Shown here: positions 34,796-44,140 of the stretch, piece by piece
Layout: the number at the start of each line of letters is the position of its first letter
How positions within the stretch are numbered: the stretch's first letter is position 1
DNA from: Longimicrobium sp.
GTDB lineage: Bacteria > Gemmatimonadota > Gemmatimonadetes > Longimicrobiales > Longimicrobiaceae
Reading direction: 5' to 3'
NCBI GenBank assembly: GCA_036389135.1
Contig: DASVQP010000038.1
Coordinates: forward strand, 62,001-126,000
Length of the DNA: 64,000 nucleotides
Program-made: the position numbers and the translations under genes
The notes under the pieces: model-generated
Told to the model about the DNA's origin: nothing
Databases searched by the model: none
What the model saw: only the letters and a program-made list of their open reading frames with translations

Positions 34796-34848
34796 CCCCC
34801 CTCTCTCGATAAAGGTGAGGGCGCAGCCCTCTCCTGTTATCGGGAGAG
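34796..34848. repeat. GTTATCGGG palindromic repeat, left part split by IS110
   Basis: CCCTCTCTCGATAAAGGTGA ... CTGTTATCGGGAGAG matches the intact copy at 15634-15707 until 34848. The match resumes at 36150-36175 (AGGGGGCCGGGGGGTGAGGG). The IS110 element lies between the two parts. Confidence 0.88.
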
Positions 34849-34862
34849 CAACGGTGTTGAGG

Positions 34863-36040
<1,178 letters not shown>

Positions 36041-36149
36041 TCCACACGCTGCTGCGGGGAGCTGCACCAAGGTGCTCTCCTCGCACCGCGTGGAAAACTC
36101 GCCTCGGACCTCGATCACGTACTACAATCTATCCTGGACTGATCAAACA

Positions 36150-36175
36150 AGGGGGCCGGGGGGTGAGGGCCTCAG
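36150..36175. repeat. GTTATCGGG palindromic repeat, right part split by IS110
   Basis: Continuation of the repeat that begins at 34796. It runs into the stop codon of the AsmA-like gene (36172), just as the intact copy at 15.6 kb ends 4 bases from another minus-strand stop. Confidence 0.85.
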
Positions 36176-37422
36176 CGCGATCCTTTGATCGCCGCCGACC
36201 CCAGCACCAGGCCGCGGACCGGGAGCCCCTCCGGAAGCATGCGCTCGATGGTGGAGACGCGCACGGGGCGGGCCTGCACGTCCACGTTGCTGAAGACGAT
36301 GGTGTCGCCCACGGTGATGCCGAAGCTGCCGGCGATGCGCGTGCCCGGCGCATCGAAGCGCGCACCGCGGATGTCGAAGAGGGTGCCCTCGGGGCGCGTC
36401 TCCAGGAAGACCGACATCTTGCCGTGCGCGTCGCGCGGGAAGCGCGGATACAACCACTGCAGGTCGCGGAACGCCATCGTGTCGCTGCGGAAGGCGACGT
36501 CGTAGTACGGGAGCTGGTTCGTGGGAATGGCGCGGTTGCAGCTCCGCGTGTCGTTCTTCGTGCAGATCACCCCCGAGGTCGCGATGCGCGAGCCGGGAAG
36601 GCGCAGCACGGGCGCGTCGAACTCCACGCGGTCGGGGAGGATGGCGATGTTCCCCTGCACGTGGCGCACGTCCGCGGGGCGGCGAAAGAACTGCACCCGG
36701 CCGCGCAGCGTGTCGATGGTGATGCGCGACCCCGACTCGGCGCCGGGAGAGAAACGGATCTGGCGCAGCCTTCCCCCCAGCCCGGTCATGTTGATGGTGC
36801 GCAGGTAGCCGCCCCGCACCCGCCGCACGATGATCGGCGAGGTGTCGCGCAGCGCCAGCCGCACCTCCTCGCGCTGGGCGCGGGTGGAGGTGGTGGAGTC
36901 CGGCGCCCACGGGATCTCCACGCGCGTGAAGCCGTTCACCACGCGCAGCGTATCCACAAAGGTCACGCGCTGCAGGCGGGGTTTGGTTGGATCGCGCACG
37001 ACCGTGTCGCGGAAGATCGACTGGTAGTTCCAGAGCGAGTCGCCCGGCGAGCGGCGCACGTAGATGTTGGGCTTGTACAGCACCAGGCGGTTGATGCGGA
37101 TGCGCGGCGAGAGCAGCGTGCGCACGTCGTACGTGATGTCCGCGCTGTCGGCCACCACGAAGGGGGTGCCGTCCTTTTCCTTCAGCGAGATTCCGTAGAC
37201 GCGGGCGCCTTCGAACAGGTTGCCGCTGATGCGCTGCACGTCCAGCGAGCCCTGCACGTTGCGCGCGAGGGCATTGAGCGTGTACTCCAGGATGCGATCG
37301 TGCCCCGCCCGCGTGCGCGCGACCAGGTTCAGGACGAGGAAAGCCAGCGCGACGCCCAGCAGGGCGCCGCCCGCCGCCCACGCCGTGTGCCGGAGGGCGC
37401 GGTTGCGCCGGGGGCTCGCCAT
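36172..37422 (-). CDS. AsmA/TamB-like envelope protein, possibly C-terminally shortened
   Basis: A 416-residue protein with an N-terminal membrane anchor (about 16-36, AAGGALLGVALAFLVLNLVA). The beta-rich region that follows is typical of AsmA/TamB/YhdP lipid-transfer proteins: LARNVQGSLDVQRISGNLFE, then repeated strands such as RINRLVLYKPNIYVRR. Relatives I know are usually much longer. The frame stops right at a dispersed repeat carrying an IS110, in mid-repeat of the beta pattern (GLVLGSAAIKGSR). Either a short family member or a truncated gene. Its start shares one base with the stop of the upstream phosphoesterase gene. Confidence 0.78.
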   Translation of the reverse strand: MASPRRNRALRHTAWAAGGALLGVALAFLVLNLVARTRAGHDRILEYTLNALARNVQGSLDVQRISGNLFEGARVYGISLKEKDGTPFVVADSADITYDVRTLLSPRIRINRLVLYKPNIYVRRSPGDSLWNYQSIFRDTVVRDPTKPRLQRVTFVDTLRVVNGFTRVEIPWAPDSTTSTRAQREEVRLALRDTSPIIVRRVRGGYLRTINMTGLGGRLRQIRFSPGAESGSRITIDTLRGRVQFFRRPADVRHVQGNIAILPDRVEFDAPVLRLPGSRIATSGVICTKNDTRSCNRAIPTNQLPYYDVAFRSDTMAFRDLQWLYPRFPRDAHGKMSVFLETRPEGTLFDIRGARFDAPGTRIAGSFGITVGDTIVFSNVDVQARPVRVSTIERMLPEGLPVRGLVLGSAAIKGSR

Positions 37423-38300
37423 CAGGAGTGGTCCTCGCGGAAGATGGCCTCGGCCTCGGCCTGCCCTTCGCGGTCCAGGGCGGGGCGGCCTCGGCGGAAG
37501 AACTGGTGCCGGCTCGTGGGCACGAAGTCCTGCACGTCGTCGAAGTACATGTAGTGCGTCACCCGGATGTGCCGCGCGTCCACCCGCACCACGTTGAGCG
37601 AGTTCTTTTCGCGCTCCCTCGCCCTACCCCTGCGCGAGGTGGAGGTGCCGCTCTGCACGATGATGATGCCGTGCTCGCGGTCCGCCCCGGAGTACACGTC
37701 CAGCGAGTTGCCGATGTACGCGCGGTGCAGGTGGCCGCCCAGGATCATGTCCACCTTGAAGTGCGTGAAGGCGTCCAGCGCGCGCTTGGCCTGAGGCATC
37801 ACGGCCACGCGATCCCAATCCGGCGGAGGCGCGAAGTGGTGGTGCGACACCAGGATGCGCGCGTCCTCGTCAGGCACGTCCTGGAACGCCTCGCGCGCGA
37901 AGTCGATCTGCCAGCGGTGGATGCGGCCGTTGACCGTGGCCCGCAGCGGCGCCGTCGAGTTGAGCGCGACGATGGTGGCGCCGGGGAGCTTGGTGACCGT
38001 GTCCAGCTCCGGCAGGATGTGCGCCCTGTACAGGTCGTACGGGTGGAAGACACGCTCGGTGAAGCGGTAGAGCGCGATGTCGTGGTTCCCCGGCGTCACC
38101 ACGATGGGGACGGGGGGGAGGCGGTCCAGGTACGCGCGGGCCGCCGCGAACTGCTCCGGGAGCGCGCGCTGCGTGAAGTCGCCCGAGGCCACGATGGCGT
38201 CCGGCTCCAGCTGGTGCGCGAAGCGCTGGAGCGACTCGCCCACGCGCTCCTGGAACGGCGGGCCGAAGTGCAGGTCGGAGATGTGGAGGAGCGTGATCAA
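37422..38300 (-). CDS. Metallophosphoesterase (3',5'-cNMP-type fold)
   Basis: A calcineurin-like phosphoesterase with complete metal motifs: LLHISDLHFG, VASGDFTQRA, TPGNHDIAL, VSHHHF and GGHLHRAY. This fold hydrolyses cyclic nucleotides or other phosphodiesters; the substrate is unknown. The start is uncertain. TTG 38300 gives the family opening (LITLLHISD); ATG 38366 is possible but adds 22 residues partly reading a repeat region. Unlike the lipoprotein at 7854-8924, no active-site residue is changed. It is coupled to the AsmA-like gene by a 1-base overlap. Confidence 0.88.
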   Translation of the reverse strand: MITLLHISDLHFGPPFQERVGESLQRFAHQLEPDAIVASGDFTQRALPEQFAAARAYLDRLPPVPIVVTPGNHDIALYRFTERVFHPYDLYRAHILPELDTVTKLPGATIVALNSTAPLRATVNGRIHRWQIDFAREAFQDVPDEDARILVSHHHFAPPPDWDRVAVMPQAKRALDAFTHFKVDMILGGHLHRAYIGNSLDVYSGADREHGIIIVQSGTSTSRRGRAREREKNSLNVVRVDARHIRVTHYMYFDDVQDFVPTSRHQFFRRGRPALDREGQAEAEAIFREDHS

Positions 38301-38368
38301 GCCGGCGCCGTCTGGTTCAGGTCGTGTGGGCCACGTCAACCAATTGCGATGCGACTCGCGTACCATTG

Positions 38369-38545
38369 TCTCACGCGGAGACGCGGAGGCGCGGGAGAAC
38401 AACAGAAAAAAGCATCACACAGAGGGCACAGAAGGAACTGAAAGCCACAGAGAACTTCTCCTTGCTGTTCTTCCTCTGTGGCTCTGTGTCTCTGTGTGAG
38501 CCCTGCAGTTGCGGTTCTCTTCGCGCCTCCGCGTCTCCGCGTGAG
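38369..38545. repeat. Nested CACAGAG within GCGGAGACGCGG palindromic repeat
   Basis: The outer arms CTCACGCGGAGACGCGGAGG and CGCCTCCGCGTCTCCGCGTGAG enclose a complete inner unit (38412-38501) with CACACAGAGGGCACAGAAGG and CTCTGTGTCTCTGTGTGAG arms. Together they fill the gap between the phosphoesterase and tsaD. Confidence 0.88.
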
Positions 38546-38557
38546 CCCTGCTGTTCC

Positions 38558-39607
38558 TCAGCGCTTGCGCAGGCCGGGGAACGGGAGGTCGGCGCGGGCG
38601 TTGAGGTCCAGGCCAGCCACCTCGCCGCGCGCGAACCGGAACTGCGCGGCTCGCGCGATCATCGCGGCGTTGTCGGTGGACAGGCGCGGCGAGGGGGCGA
38701 AGACGGCCCCGCGCCCGCCCAGCCGCCGCGTCAGCTCCGCACGCAGCGCGCGGCTGTTGGCGACTCCGCCCCCCAGAACGACGCGCCGGCAATCCATCTC
38801 CCGGACAGCGCGCATCGTCTTGGTGGCGAGGACGTCGACGGCGGCATCCTGGAAGGCGGCGGCCAGGTGCGGGACCTCGGCTTCCAGCGCGCCCTCGCGC
38901 TCCACATCTCGCACACGGTTGCGGAGCGCCGTCTTCAGGCCGCTGAAGGAGAAGTCGTAGTACTCGGAGTCTTCGGGGCGCTGGCCGCGGTTCAGCAGCG
39001 GGCGCGTGAAGCGGTGGCGCGACGGGTCGCCGCCCTCGGCCGCGCGCTGGATGGAGGGGCCGCCGGGGTACGGAAGCCCCAGGATCTTGGCCGCCTTGTC
39101 GAACGCCTCGCCCGCCGCGTCGTCGCGGGTGGCGCCGAGCTGCACGTACTCGCCCCAAGCTGGCACCCAGAGGAGGAGCGTGTGGCCGCCGGAGACGAGG
39201 AGCGCCACAAAGGGCGGCGTGGCGTCCAGGTGCTCCAGCTGCGTGGCGAAGAGGTGCGCCTCCATGTGGTGCACCCCCACGACCGGCTTCCCCGCGGCCC
39301 ACGCGGCGGCCTTGCCCCACGAGACACCCACGAGAAGCGCGCCGATCAGCCCCGGCCCGGCCGTCACGCCGACGACGTCCACGTCCTTGAGCTGCACGCC
39401 GGCCTCCCGCAGAGCGCCATCCACCACGTCGTCCAGCGTGCGCAGGTGGGCGCGCGACGCGATCTCCGGCACGACGCCGCCGTACAGGCGATGCACGTCC
39501 TGGGTGAAGATGACGTGCCCCAGCAGCTCGTTCTCACCGCGCAGCACGGCGGCGGAGGTCTCGTCGCAGGAGGTCTCGATGCCGAGCACCAGGGGCGGAC
39601 GGGTCAT
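38558..39607 (-). CDS. tsaD: tRNA N6-adenosine threonylcarbamoyltransferase
   Basis: A 349-residue ASKHA-fold enzyme that installs threonylcarbamoyl on A37 of ANN-decoding tRNAs with TsaB and TsaE. The N-terminus has GIETSCDETSAAV (9-21). The metal ligands are in VHHMEAH (112-118) and STDNAAM. The nucleotide motif VSGGHTLLLW and the C-terminal GGGVANSRALR are also seen. ATG 39607 overlaps the stop of the YbbR-type gene by 4 bases, giving a ybbR-tsaD pair. Length and motifs are complete. Confidence 0.96.
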   Translation of the reverse strand: MTRPPLVLGIETSCDETSAAVLRGENELLGHVIFTQDVHRLYGGVVPEIASRAHLRTLDDVVDGALREAGVQLKDVDVVGVTAGPGLIGALLVGVSWGKAAAWAAGKPVVGVHHMEAHLFATQLEHLDATPPFVALLVSGGHTLLLWVPAWGEYVQLGATRDDAAGEAFDKAAKILGLPYPGGPSIQRAAEGGDPSRHRFTRPLLNRGQRPEDSEYYDFSFSGLKTALRNRVRDVEREGALEAEVPHLAAAFQDAAVDVLATKTMRAVREMDCRRVVLGGGVANSRALRAELTRRLGGRGAVFAPSPRLSTDNAAMIARAAQFRFARGEVAGLDLNARADLPFPGLRKR

Positions 39608-40029
39608 CGAATGGGCGCGGACGGCGTGTCGGGAACCGGCTGCAGCGCCAGCTTCACGAGCCCCGGGCGCACGTCCAGCGCGCTGACGTGGCCGCGCGCG
39701 CCATCGGGGAGGCGGACCATGCTCGGCTCCAGCACGAAAGTCCGCTGCCGCCCCACGTTGCGCACGTGCAGCACGAGCACGGGCTTCTCCAGCGCCAGCT
39801 CCCCGATTTCGCGCCACTTCCCGGCGAAGCGCACCTGTACCACGTGCGGCGCCGGCGGCGCGGTAAGTGTGTAGGCGGGATCGAGGAGCTGCGGCTCGAC
39901 CTGTACCTGCATCCACTGCTCGGTGGGCTGCTCCGCGCGCACCAGCACCCACAGCAGCACCGCCAACGCCAGCGCCGCCAGCTTCAGCTGCCAGTTGCGC
40001 ATCGCCCGCCGCAGCGAGAAGGGCCTCAT
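39604..40029 (-). CDS. YbbR-like domain membrane protein
   Basis: A 141-residue protein starting at ATG 40029 (another ATG nine codons later also fits). A single N-terminal membrane helix (about 11-30, LKLAALALAVLLWVLVRAEQ) is followed by one YbbR-type beta domain (WMQVQVEPQLLDPAYTLTAP, then LDVRPGLVKLALQPV). Longer relatives (CdaR) regulate diadenylate cyclase and carry four such domains. This one has about one and no cdaA gene is nearby. It is translationally coupled to tsaD. Role unclear. Confidence 0.75.
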   Translation of the reverse strand: MRPFSLRRAMRNWQLKLAALALAVLLWVLVRAEQPTEQWMQVQVEPQLLDPAYTLTAPPAPHVVQVRFAGKWREIGELALEKPVLVLHVRNVGRQRTFVLEPSMVRLPDGARGHVSALDVRPGLVKLALQPVPDTPSAPIR

Positions 40030-40047
40030 TCGCGCACCCCCCGATCT

Positions 40048-40240
40048 GTCATCCTGAGCGACGCGCCACACCGGCCTCGCCCCGTCTCCACGCCCTGGCG
40101 CGGAGCGAAGGATCTACTGCGCGTGCCGAGGGGTTCGTCGTGTCGGGCCGTCCTCTTGCCTCGCCGGCTAGATCCTTCGGTCGCCGCAGGAGTTCGGCGC
40201 GCATCGCCGATGGTCGGCGAGGCGGCTCTCTCAGGATGAC
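40048..40240. repeat. GTCATCCTGAG MITE-like repeat, complete copy
   Basis: A 193-base unit bounded by perfect 11-base inverted ends GTCATCCTGAG and CTCAGGATGAC. It carries GCGAAGGATCTACTGCGCG and, in inverse sense, CTAGATCCTTCGGTCGCCG inside. It sits between tlpA and ybbR and codes for nothing convincing. Confidence 0.88.
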
Positions 40241-40282
40241 ATAAAGGGGGGGCCGCTCCCGCGGACACACTCGCGCGCCGCA

Positions 40283-40843
40283 TCACTGCTTCAGCAGCCT
40301 GCGGATCAGATCCACGTTCGCCTGATCGTCCCATTCGGTGGCGCCGATGACCTTTTTGCGGATGCTGCCGTCGCGGCCGATCACAAAGGATTCGGGGATG
40401 CCGGTGGTGCGGTAGGCGCGCTGGATGCTCCCCGTGGGCTCGCGCCAGAGGGCGAAGGTGAGCCCGTATTGCTTCCCGAACGCCGCCACGTCGCCCCCCG
40501 GGTTGCCGCCCGCGTCCCGCTTCCCGGGCGCGGCGTCCACGCTCACGGCGATCACCTGCAGCCCCTCCGGCCCGAGCTGCTGGTGAAGGCGCTGGAGCGA
40601 GGGCATCTCGTCGCGGCAGGGGCCGCACCACGTCGCCCAGATGTTGAGGAGCACTACCTGGCCGCGCAGATCGGCCAGGGCGACGGGGCGCCCCTGCAGG
40701 TCGGCGGCGCGGAAGCCCGGGGCCTCGCTCCCCACGTCCAGCGGGAGGAACGAGCCGCGGTTGGCCCAGCCCACGCCCACCAGCGCCGCGAGGAGGGCCA
40801 GCACCGCGCCCACGACGATCCACTGCTTCCGCGATTCGGACAT
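40283..40843 (-). CDS. TlpA/ResA-like thiol-disulfide oxidoreductase
   Basis: A 186-residue thioredoxin-fold protein tethered by one membrane helix (about 9-26). The redox pair is C73/C76 in IWATWCGPCRDEMPSL, and the cis-Pro lies in TTGIPESFVI. The domain faces the periplasm and reduces disulfides, for example in cytochrome c maturation, or links to peroxide reduction. Its start follows the PASTA gene by 8 bases, so it is the last gene of the yajC-to-tlpA run. The heme/cytochrome link is family knowledge; no cytochrome gene is near. Confidence 0.92.
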   Translation of the reverse strand: MSESRKQWIVVGAVLALLAALVGVGWANRGSFLPLDVGSEAPGFRAADLQGRPVALADLRGQVVLLNIWATWCGPCRDEMPSLQRLHQQLGPEGLQVIAVSVDAAPGKRDAGGNPGGDVAAFGKQYGLTFALWREPTGSIQRAYRTTGIPESFVIGRDGSIRKKVIGATEWDDQANVDLIRRLLKQ

Positions 40844-40851
40844 GGCCGCGC

Positions 40852-41769
40852 TCACCGCTTCGCCGGCGGGGGCGCCGGAGGGAACTCCTGCGGCGGCGGG
40901 GCCTGCGGCTCCTCGGGAGCGGGGGCCGCCGTCGAGTCGGGCACGACGGGCTCCTCCACCACGGGCGGCGGCGGGTTGGGATCGGTGCCGGAGACCGTCA
41001 CGTTCACCGCGCCGCCGCGCCGCAGGGAGTCGCCCGGCGCGGGGCGCTGCGACGCGACCCCGCCCAGCGCCTCGGCCGAGGCCGGATCGTACGACACGTT
41101 CCCCAGGCGGAAGCCGGCCGCGCGCAGCCGCGTCTCCGCCTCGCCGAGCGGCAGGGTGACGACGCTGGGGACTGGGAACTTCGGCGGGCCGGCGCTCAGG
41201 GTGATGGTCACGACGCTGGGCACCACCGCCACGGTGCCCGCGCGCGGCCGCATCCCCAGGAACGTTCCCTCTTCGCGGTCGGCTACCATGCGCTGCACCT
41301 TTACCGAGAAGCCGAAGCGCTCCAGCAGCGTGCGGGCCTCGCGCAGGGTGAGGCCGGCGATGGGAGGCACCGGGTGCCGCTCCGGGCCTGCGCTCAGCAC
41401 CACGCGGATCTCGGCGCCGCGGGTGACCTCCTGGCCGGGAAGCGGGCTCTGCACCAGCACGGCGCCGGCGCGGATACGCGGGTTGGCGAGCGTGCCGCCG
41501 CGGCCCAGCTCCAGCCCCAGCCGGTCCAGCGTCCGCTCCGCCTCGCGCAGCGGCTGCCCGCGCAGGTCGGGGACGGTGACGATGGCCGAGCGGCCGAAGC
41601 CGGGGAAGAAGAGGAGCGTGATGACCAGGTAGCCGAGCGCAAAAGCGCCCAGTCCCGCGCCGATCACCCAGCGCAGCAGGTTCCCCTCGGTGAAAGGTCC
41701 CGATACGCGCTGGGGGATGGCGGGCACCCAGCGGCGCGGCGCGCGCGGCGGCTTCACGGGGGCGCTCAC
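40852..41769 (-). CDS. PASTA-domain membrane protein without a kinase domain
   Basis: A 305-residue protein starting at GTG 41769, coupled to rsmB by a GTGA overlap. A short basic cytoplasmic part precedes a membrane helix (about 33-56, WVIGAGLGAFALGYLVITLL). Three PASTA domains follow (around 60-130, 132-205 and 206-265), each opening like VTVPDLRGQPLREAERTLDR. The tail is Pro/Glu-rich and disordered. PASTA domains bind peptidoglycan fragments and usually belong to Ser/Thr kinases or PBPs. Here neither is attached, so it could be a cell-wall sensor or structural protein working with a separate partner. Confidence 0.88.
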   Translation of the reverse strand: MSAPVKPPRAPRRWVPAIPQRVSGPFTEGNLLRWVIGAGLGAFALGYLVITLLFFPGFGRSAIVTVPDLRGQPLREAERTLDRLGLELGRGGTLANPRIRAGAVLVQSPLPGQEVTRGAEIRVVLSAGPERHPVPPIAGLTLREARTLLERFGFSVKVQRMVADREEGTFLGMRPRAGTVAVVPSVVTITLSAGPPKFPVPSVVTLPLGEAETRLRAAGFRLGNVSYDPASAEALGGVASQRPAPGDSLRRGGAVNVTVSGTDPNPPPPVVEEPVVPDSTAAPAPEEPQAPPPQEFPPAPPPAKR

Positions 41770-43079
41770 GCGTTCCTCCGCATGCGCGCGGCAAAGGCGC
41801 CGTCCACTCCCTGCCGCTGCGGCAGGACGCAGAGGCGCCCGCGCTCGTCCAGCAGCGCGCCGTCCACCGCGCCGGGGGCGGGGCTCATCGACCAATCCGG
41901 GTGCTCGGCCAGAAAACGCTCCATCCGGTCTTCGTTCTCCTCGCGCTCGAGCGAACAGGTGGAGTACACCAGCACCCCGCCGGGGCGGACCACCTCCGCC
42001 GCCGCGCGCAGGAGCTGGTCCTGCAACTCGGTGAGTGCTTCCAGGTCGTGCGGGGCGATGCGCCAGCGCCCGTCCGGGTGCCGGCGAAAGGTGCCGGTTC
42101 CCGTGCAGGGCGCATCCAGCAGCACCACGTCCACGGGGCGGAAGGGAGGCATGCGCGCGTCCGCCACCACGGCGGCAACCCGGTCCCGCCACCCGATGCG
42201 CTCAGCGTTCTCCACCACGCGCCGCATGCGGCGGCGCGACAGGTCGGCGGCGGCCACGCGGGCGCCCGGCTCGGCCAGCCCCAGCGCCTTGCCGCCCGGC
42301 GCCGCGCACAGGTCCAGCACCGTGGCGCCTTCGGGAGCGGCGGCGTAGCGCACCACCAGCGCGGCCGCGGGGTCCTGCACCACCGCGGGGACGGCCGCCA
42401 GCGCATCGGCGGCGGTGCCGGGGGGCGGAATCCGCAGCGAGTCGGGCGAGAAATCCACCGGCTCCGCCGCAATCCCGGCGGCCGCCAGCCGCTCCGCCGC
42501 CTCGTCGCGCGCCACGCCCAGCGGACGCAGGTAGAGCTCGGGGCGAGCGTTGTTCGCCTCGACGAGAGCGCGGACGTCCTCGGCGCCCCAGCGGGCAATC
42601 CACCGGTCGAGCAGCCAGCGCGGATGCGAGCCCGCCGTGGCCAGGTGCGCCGCGGGGTCGCGCTCGAAGTCCGGGAAGCGGAGCTGGTCGCGCCGGCGGT
42701 GCAGGTTCTGGAGGACGCCGTTCACCAGCCCCGCCGCCCGCGATGCGCCCGCGTCGCGCGCCAGCTCCACCGACTCGCTGACGGCGGCGTACGGGGGGAC
42801 GCTCCCCATCTCCAGGAGCTGGTACGCGCCCAGGCGCAGCACGTCCAGCACCTCCTCCTCCAGCTTCGCCACCCCGTCGCGCACCAGCCCGTCCAGCACG
42901 TGGTCCAGCCGGCCGCGCATACGAAAGGTGCCGTACACCAGCTCCTGCGTCCAGGCGCGGTCGCGCGGCTCCAACTCGCGCGTGGCGTGCTCGAGCGCCC
43001 GGTCGGCCAGGTCGCCGGTGCTCACGCGGCGCAGCGTCTCCAGCGCCGCGTGCCGGGTGGGGGTCGCCCGCCCCTTCAT
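41766..43079 (-). CDS. rsmB: 16S rRNA m5C967 methyltransferase
   Basis: A 437-residue Fmu/RsmB protein. The N-terminal NusB-like helical domain (1-135; ELVYGTFRMRGRLDHVLD is typical) precedes the SAM methyltransferase domain with motif I DLCAAPGGKALG and motif IV DAPCTGTGTFRRHPD. The catalytic cysteine is in VYSTCSLEREENE. It methylates C967 of 16S rRNA. It follows thiG by 2 bases and is coupled to the PASTA gene, continuing the long operon downstream of def and fmt, the usual neighbours of rsmB. Confidence 0.95.
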   Translation of the reverse strand: MKGRATPTRHAALETLRRVSTGDLADRALEHATRELEPRDRAWTQELVYGTFRMRGRLDHVLDGLVRDGVAKLEEEVLDVLRLGAYQLLEMGSVPPYAAVSESVELARDAGASRAAGLVNGVLQNLHRRRDQLRFPDFERDPAAHLATAGSHPRWLLDRWIARWGAEDVRALVEANNARPELYLRPLGVARDEAAERLAAAGIAAEPVDFSPDSLRIPPPGTAADALAAVPAVVQDPAAALVVRYAAAPEGATVLDLCAAPGGKALGLAEPGARVAAADLSRRRMRRVVENAERIGWRDRVAAVVADARMPPFRPVDVVLLDAPCTGTGTFRRHPDGRWRIAPHDLEALTELQDQLLRAAAEVVRPGGVLVYSTCSLEREENEDRMERFLAEHPDWSMSPAPGAVDGALLDERGRLCVLPQRQGVDGAFAARMRRNA

Positions 43080-43081
43080 GC

Positions 43082-43885
43082 TCAGTCGAGCATCCCCTTG
43101 CGCGGCGACGACGGCACCGCGCGCTCGCGGCGCGGCATGCGGCCGGCCAGGAACGCCAGGCGCCCCGCCTCGGTGGCCAGCGCCATCGCGCGCGCCATGC
43201 GCACCGGCTCCTGCGCCTCCGCCAGCGCGGTGTTCATCAGGATGCCGTCCACGCCCTGCTCCATCGTCACCGCCGCGTCCGATGCGGTGCCCACGCCCGC
43301 GTCCACGATCACCGGCACCTGCAGGCGCGCCTTGATGGTGCGGATGTTGTACGGATTCACGAGCCCCAGCCCGCTGCCGATGGGCGACGCCAGCGGCATC
43401 ACCGCCGCGCAGCCTGCATCCTCCAGGCGGAGCGCGGTGATCAGGTCGTCGTTGGTATACGCCAGGACCTTGAAGCCGTCCGCCACCAGCTCGCGCGCGG
43501 CGCGGATCGTCGCGTCCGCATCCGGGAGGAGCGTCTCCTGGTCGCCGATCACCTCCAGCTTCACCCAGTCGGTGAAGCCGGCGGCGCGGGCGAGGCGGGC
43601 GTAGCGCACCGCGTCCTCCGCCGTGTAGCAGCCGGCGGTGTTCGGGAGGAGGAGGAAGCGCTCCGGGTCCAGGTGGAAGAGGACGCCCTCCTCCTTTGTG
43701 CGGTCCAGGTCCACGCGGCGCACGGCGACGGTCACCACCTCGGCGCCGGATGCCTCGATGGCCTGCACCATCTCGTCGTTGCTGCGGTACTTCCCCGTCC
43801 CCACCAGGAGGCGGGAGCGGAGCGGGCGGCCCGCGATCACGAGCGGCTCGTCCAGCGTCTGCACGTCCAGCATTGCGGTCGCCAT
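43082..43885 (-). CDS. thiG: Thiazole synthase
   Basis: ThiG builds the thiazole phosphate of thiamine from DXP, dehydroglycine and the ThiS thiocarboxylate. The 267-residue TIM barrel has the imine-forming K109 (DWVKLEVIGD), the opening LLVGTGKYRSNDEM, MPLASPIGSGLGLVNP for phosphate, and VDAGVGTASDAA. Its place after thiS and thiE confirms the pathway. The C-terminal RERAVPSSPRKGMLD tail is extra. No TPP riboswitch was seen in the short gaps, so control would be through the upstream genes. Confidence 0.96.
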   Translation of the reverse strand: MATAMLDVQTLDEPLVIAGRPLRSRLLVGTGKYRSNDEMVQAIEASGAEVVTVAVRRVDLDRTKEEGVLFHLDPERFLLLPNTAGCYTAEDAVRYARLARAAGFTDWVKLEVIGDQETLLPDADATIRAARELVADGFKVLAYTNDDLITALRLEDAGCAAVMPLASPIGSGLGLVNPYNIRTIKARLQVPVIVDAGVGTASDAAVTMEQGVDGILMNTALAEAQEPVRMARAMALATEAGRLAFLAGRMPRRERAVPSSPRKGMLD

Positions 43886-43921
43886 GTATCCCTTCCTTCC
43901 TGCCTGAAATGCGATTGGTCG

Positions 43922-44140
43922 TCAGCCCCCGCCGACGAAGTGTACCAGCTCGAAGCGGTCGCCGGGCTCCACCGGCGTCGCGTCCAGCGCTTCGCGGCGC
44001 AGGATATCGCCGTTGCGCTCCACCACCACCATGCGCGGGTGGAGATCCAGGTGCTCCAGCAGCGCGGCCACGTGGAGCCCCGCGGGGACCTCGCGCTCGT
44101 CGCCGTTGACCTGGATGGAAACCGCCGTAATCGTCGTCAT
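43922..44140 (-). CDS. thiS: Sulfur carrier protein ThiS
   Basis: A 72-residue ubiquitin-like protein ending in the required Gly-Gly (HFVGGG). The C-terminal glycine is adenylated and thiocarboxylated to carry sulfur to ThiG. The body is typical (SIQVNGDEREVPAGLHVAAL, then RMVVVERNGDILRRE). It overlaps thiE by 4 bases and lies 36 bases before thiG. The gene is too short to be noticed in most scans but is well supported by its ends and context. Confidence 0.94.
   Translation of the reverse strand: MTTITAVSIQVNGDEREVPAGLHVAALLEHLDLHPRMVVVERNGDILRREALDATPVEPGDRFELVHFVGGG

Noticed and set aside
36163-37554. A long plus-strand open frame across the AsmA-like gene
   Set aside because: Antisense shadow of the minus-strand gene, no signal, no domain, composition typical of GC-driven frames.
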